The notes below the pieces were generated by a model. That model had not been told where the DNA came from. It saw only the letters and a list, made by a program, of their open reading frames with translations, and did not search any database. DNA of 60,000 nt from Membranipora membranacea (lineage: Eukaryota > Bryozoa > Gymnolaemata > Cheilostomatida > Membraniporidae), in the NCBI GenBank assembly GCA_914767715.1, contig OU612065.1, positions 13,456,001 through 13,516,000 on the forward strand, given 5' to 3'. Positions 56,650-60,000 of this stretch are shown here, one piece after another (the stretch's first letter is position 1; each line of letters starts with the position of its first letter). A program made the translations under genes and the position numbers.

Positions 56650-58372
56650 ATGCTGAAGCACAGAGTCTGTTATTTGTTCAAGAGAGCTCTGGTGCTTTGT
56701 GTTACCATCGGAATATTCCTGATTCTTCTCCCAAATGCATATATATCTAAAGGTGTCGGAGATTCTTTTGGTATAGCGATAGAACGCTACACTAGCACTC
56801 TACCTGTCTCCAGATTTAACGGTCGCATTGATTTACTTCAAGAAAGCTGTAAAACTGCAAACCTATCTCAAGTTCCACCTCCTAAAACACTGCTTTATTC
56901 CAAGAAGCTAAACTTGGTTTACTGTCCTGTCCCCCTTACATCCAGCACACAGTTCAAACATGCCATGCTTAAGGGGGAAGGGAAACCCCTGAAACTACAA
57001 CGGATGTACAACTTATCAACACACCAAGCCATCCATTCCGAGGCTCAAACTATGAACCTTAAACATTCCATCCTACAGAAAACTGAGACCTTGTCGAAAG
57101 GAAATCAGCATATACTGGTAGTCAGTAGGAATCCGTGGCAGCGACTGGCCACTGCGTATTATGATATGTCTGCGCAGAAAAAGATATACAGAACAAAGTG
57201 TGCTAAATACAAAGACTCTTTCACCCGAGAGCTTAGCTTTGATGGGTTTTTACATTGCCTGCTTCACTACGCAAACGGAACTCAGAGCTTACACAACCTC
57301 GACAGCAGACTATCACCCATCTCCACCATCTGCTCTTTGTGCCGAGTACCTTATACTGTAATAGGTAAGTAAGTCAGCGATTTTAACCAGTTACCTGTTA
57401 ACAATGATTTCAATCTTTGGACTTGAGTTGGTTTCATGTTTATTTCTCTCTCTGGCAACTGCTATCAGATCTCAATATTACTTGTTATAAAGTTAGTTTA
57501 TCTATCTGACAAATTTACTTTAGTTTTCTCATCCGCTTTTAAAAACCCTGAATTTAAAACTTCCATGGTTATAATGAGCCCTTAAATAGGACATGTAAAG
57601 GTTTCAATTTGGTCGCATCATGTCGGGACAATAAGAGCTGCCTTTGTGGCATGGTACATTATGCTGCATTCATGAAAAAACTTGTCATAGAGAGAACCCA
57701 AATTCCCCTAAGAATTTTGAGGTGAGCTTATGAGATGAACTCACGGATGCGCTTATTCAGTTGTGTTTGTTATTCAGTTAGCTAATATTAATATTTGATT
57801 AAAGATTTCGTGGAATTTTTTCTCTTTGTGTTTAGTTATTTTGATGTAAAATCTTGTCTGTTAGGCAATTGTGTTGATCTTTATGTTCATTGACTCACAG
57901 CCTTTTTAATATCCTTTGTTATGAGTACACAGTACACACCCACCTCAATGACTAAACATTGTTCACAATGGTTCATAGCATATGACCTCAGTCATCACAT
58001 CACCTCTTCACGGTCAGCGGATATTGATAACTGGAGAAGTCATTAGCAGAATTGTTGTTTGTGATATGTTTGATGAATGGTAGTTATGGGCGGCGTATCT
58101 ATCATGACACTTTCCTTTTCTTTGTAGCCAACTACGAAACTGCTGATGCAGATCTCTATGACATCTTCCCACCCAAAAAATCTAGTCAATATGAAACATT
58201 TCTGACCAATTACCATGATACGGTCGTTAAAATAAACCAGCCTTCAGCAGATGAAATTGATGGATACCTTAAATCTCTTGATCAAGGACTAGTTGACAAA
58301 GTTGAACAGTTGTACCAGCAAGACTTTATTTACTTTGGATATTCAAAGCTGCGGAATGATGGAGATTTATAA
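56650..58372 (+). CDS. Carbohydrate sulfotransferase, CHST8-14 type, divergent
   Basis: Two exons (56650-57364 and 58128-58372) join in phase to 319 residues. Residues 10-31 form one membrane segment after a short basic N-terminus, the type II layout of Golgi sulfotransferases. These enzymes move sulfate from PAPS to sugar chains such as chondroitin, dermatan or N-glycans. The 5'-phosphosulfate loop lies at 92-104 (CPVPLTSSTQFKH) and the 3'-phosphate site at 157-171 (VVSRNPWQRLATAYY). Exon 2 gives DIFPPKKSSQYETF-type sequence and the family's closing YFGYS. The usual lysine after CPVP is leucine here and the usual small-Cys-Thr reads SST, so activity is uncertain. Which CHST member it represents cannot be told. 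AATAAA lies at 58578. Confidence 0.8.
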
Positions 58373-60000
58373 TTGGATGTAAAATGGTGTTGAACAGAAA
58401 GCCTACCATGCATTGACGCTGCTTCCTTGACAATTTTTTGGCTAAACTATGTAACAATATTTATGTCCTCTTCAAAGTCATATATTTTCTCCGGTTAGAA
58501 GAAACTAGTTTTAAATGGGATTGGTGCACAGAATTGTCTCCTCATCATGTAGGAGGAGACAATCACACAAATGTGAAAATAAAAGTGCAATTGCATTCTG
58601 CAATAACATTAACAGGTTGAGACAAAACTCCCCAGGCCTGAAAAAGCTGATGCATTTTTATTGCTTTTTTTATTGTAAACTGGTGAAAAGATACAACATA
58701 TCTATGATATATATTTGGTTTAATTTCTTTCATTTCATGAGCATATTGATACCATTATTATGATTATCTTTTGTCTATTACTTCCTTCCGGCCAGTACAA
58801 AGTCTTCCTATCTACGGATTGGAATTAAATGAATAATAATAATATAAACTTTATCTGCTTTTCAGTGCCCCTTTCAGGGCCAATGAGAATATGCTTTCAT
58901 TAAGATACATGAATAATTGGAATATTTTTCTGCTTCCAACCTGTTGTTCAAAAGAAATAAAATACGTAAAGACACTAAAACCCTTGGCATCTGTTACAAA
59001 AAACAAATTTCCTTTCTTTTTCTTACACATCAAATGGCAGCACACTGTACCCTCATTCCATAAACGCCAGCATTTCATGGATTTTCATTTTACCCATAAT
59101 AATACGATATAAATGTTAAAAGGTTACAAGTTATGCTTACTGGTAATAGAACTTCAAGGGTTATCCTCTCATATTACTCTATATAAACCACGGTTACACA
59201 CAACAAATACCATGAGCAATAATGTTGTCAAGACTTGTGAAACAATTGATCAGTCACTGTTTACTCAGAAAATCATAAAACACAGACAAATGATCTCTAC
59301 TGAAGTATTTAACCAGAGTTTGACTGAGTTTTTTTCACATGCTACAGCTGCAATAAGTTACATACTGTAAACACCTGATCTCTTCTAGTCAATGTCCAGT
59401 ATTTATAGTTCATTGATTTAGAACAGTAGATACAATATTGCTCGCAGTTCGAGTTTGATTTGCAGCAATTTTACGCCAAACCAAAACTATCCTGTTATTG
59501 CTTCACACACTCTCTCTTCATCTGTCTGATGGGCAAACAGAAAGGCCCAGCTGGTTTGCTCCGTGTGACATTTGAAATTTGAAATTTATTTAGTCGTTTT
59601 AGAGTTATTATCTCATTATTTTATCACTTACCATTGATAAATTGGATGGTCTGTAGCTCTTTACGTTACCATGCAATACCAGCTCCAATGTAAGTAAAAT
59701 ACTAATCATAGTCATGTATGGTCAGATGCCTTTCGGTAAGCATGAGTCAGCACACATATTAACGCATCACAGCAAAGTTTCACAGTTACTTCATTTATGG
59801 CTTGGAGTTTTTGATATTGGTATGCGACAAAATCTCACTGACATCTGATTGAGTCCCCTAACAAAGTCACAAAATCATTGTCTTGAGGTATCATATGATT
59901 TCTTTGAATTATTATCTTGGTGTATATGTTTGATTTTTATCTTAAGATTTCCTCGCCTCGACTACCTTAAGATACTTCTGTGCTGCTTTTGAATTGCCAT
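58373..60000. other. 3' untranslated region and intergenic DNA
   Basis: After the sulfotransferase stop there is a poly(A) signal at 58578. Beyond it I see only short chance frames on both strands and no domain. Confidence 0.5.

Overview
This is nuclear DNA of an animal. The genes are interrupted by many short GT-AG introns, the DNA is AT-rich, and the proteins align with human orthologues along most of their length by my recall of those families. The mix of ciliary genes, LINEs, MITEs and integrase-bearing transposons suits a marine invertebrate. A sponge or other early-branching lineage is my guess, but nothing here proves it.

Layout. Positions 1-7.3 kb show no convincing gene, only small hairpins and one doubtful exon. 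Positions 7.3-19.8 kb are a nest of mobile elements. A LINE with a PHD-like finger and an AP-endonuclease start (about 7.98-16.14 kb) is split by a 7.37-kb DNA transposon (8594-15964). That transposon has ~410-bp inverted ends, subterminal repeats and an 8-bp target duplication. It carries a broken DDE integrase followed by an OTU protease and an F-box-like domain, and its left end holds a 628-bp foldback element. Two 3' LINE pieces and a 527-bp hAT-type element follow.

From 20 kb on there are seven host genes whose exon chains I could join with the frame kept: TMEM129 (+), RPS19BP1/AROS (-), KATNAL2 (+), RSPH14 (-), ATG101 (-), UPF2 (+) and a carbohydrate sulfotransferase (+). TMEM129 and RPS19BP1 converge with their poly(A) signals crossing. 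RPS19BP1 and KATNAL2 diverge from a 349-bp spacer. KATNAL2 and RSPH14, both ciliary or microtubule genes, converge with poly(A) signals 123 bp apart. ATG101 and UPF2 diverge from a 2.1-kb spacer.

The genes cover ER-associated degradation, ribosome biogenesis, microtubule severing, radial spokes, autophagy initiation, nonsense-mediated mRNA decay and Golgi sulfation. They do not form one pathway. The most unusual content is the integrase/OTU/F-box transposon, the mirror-image pair of TTAA MITEs inside an ATG101 intron, and a scattered set of tiny palindromes built on a GGAGT/ACTCC core.
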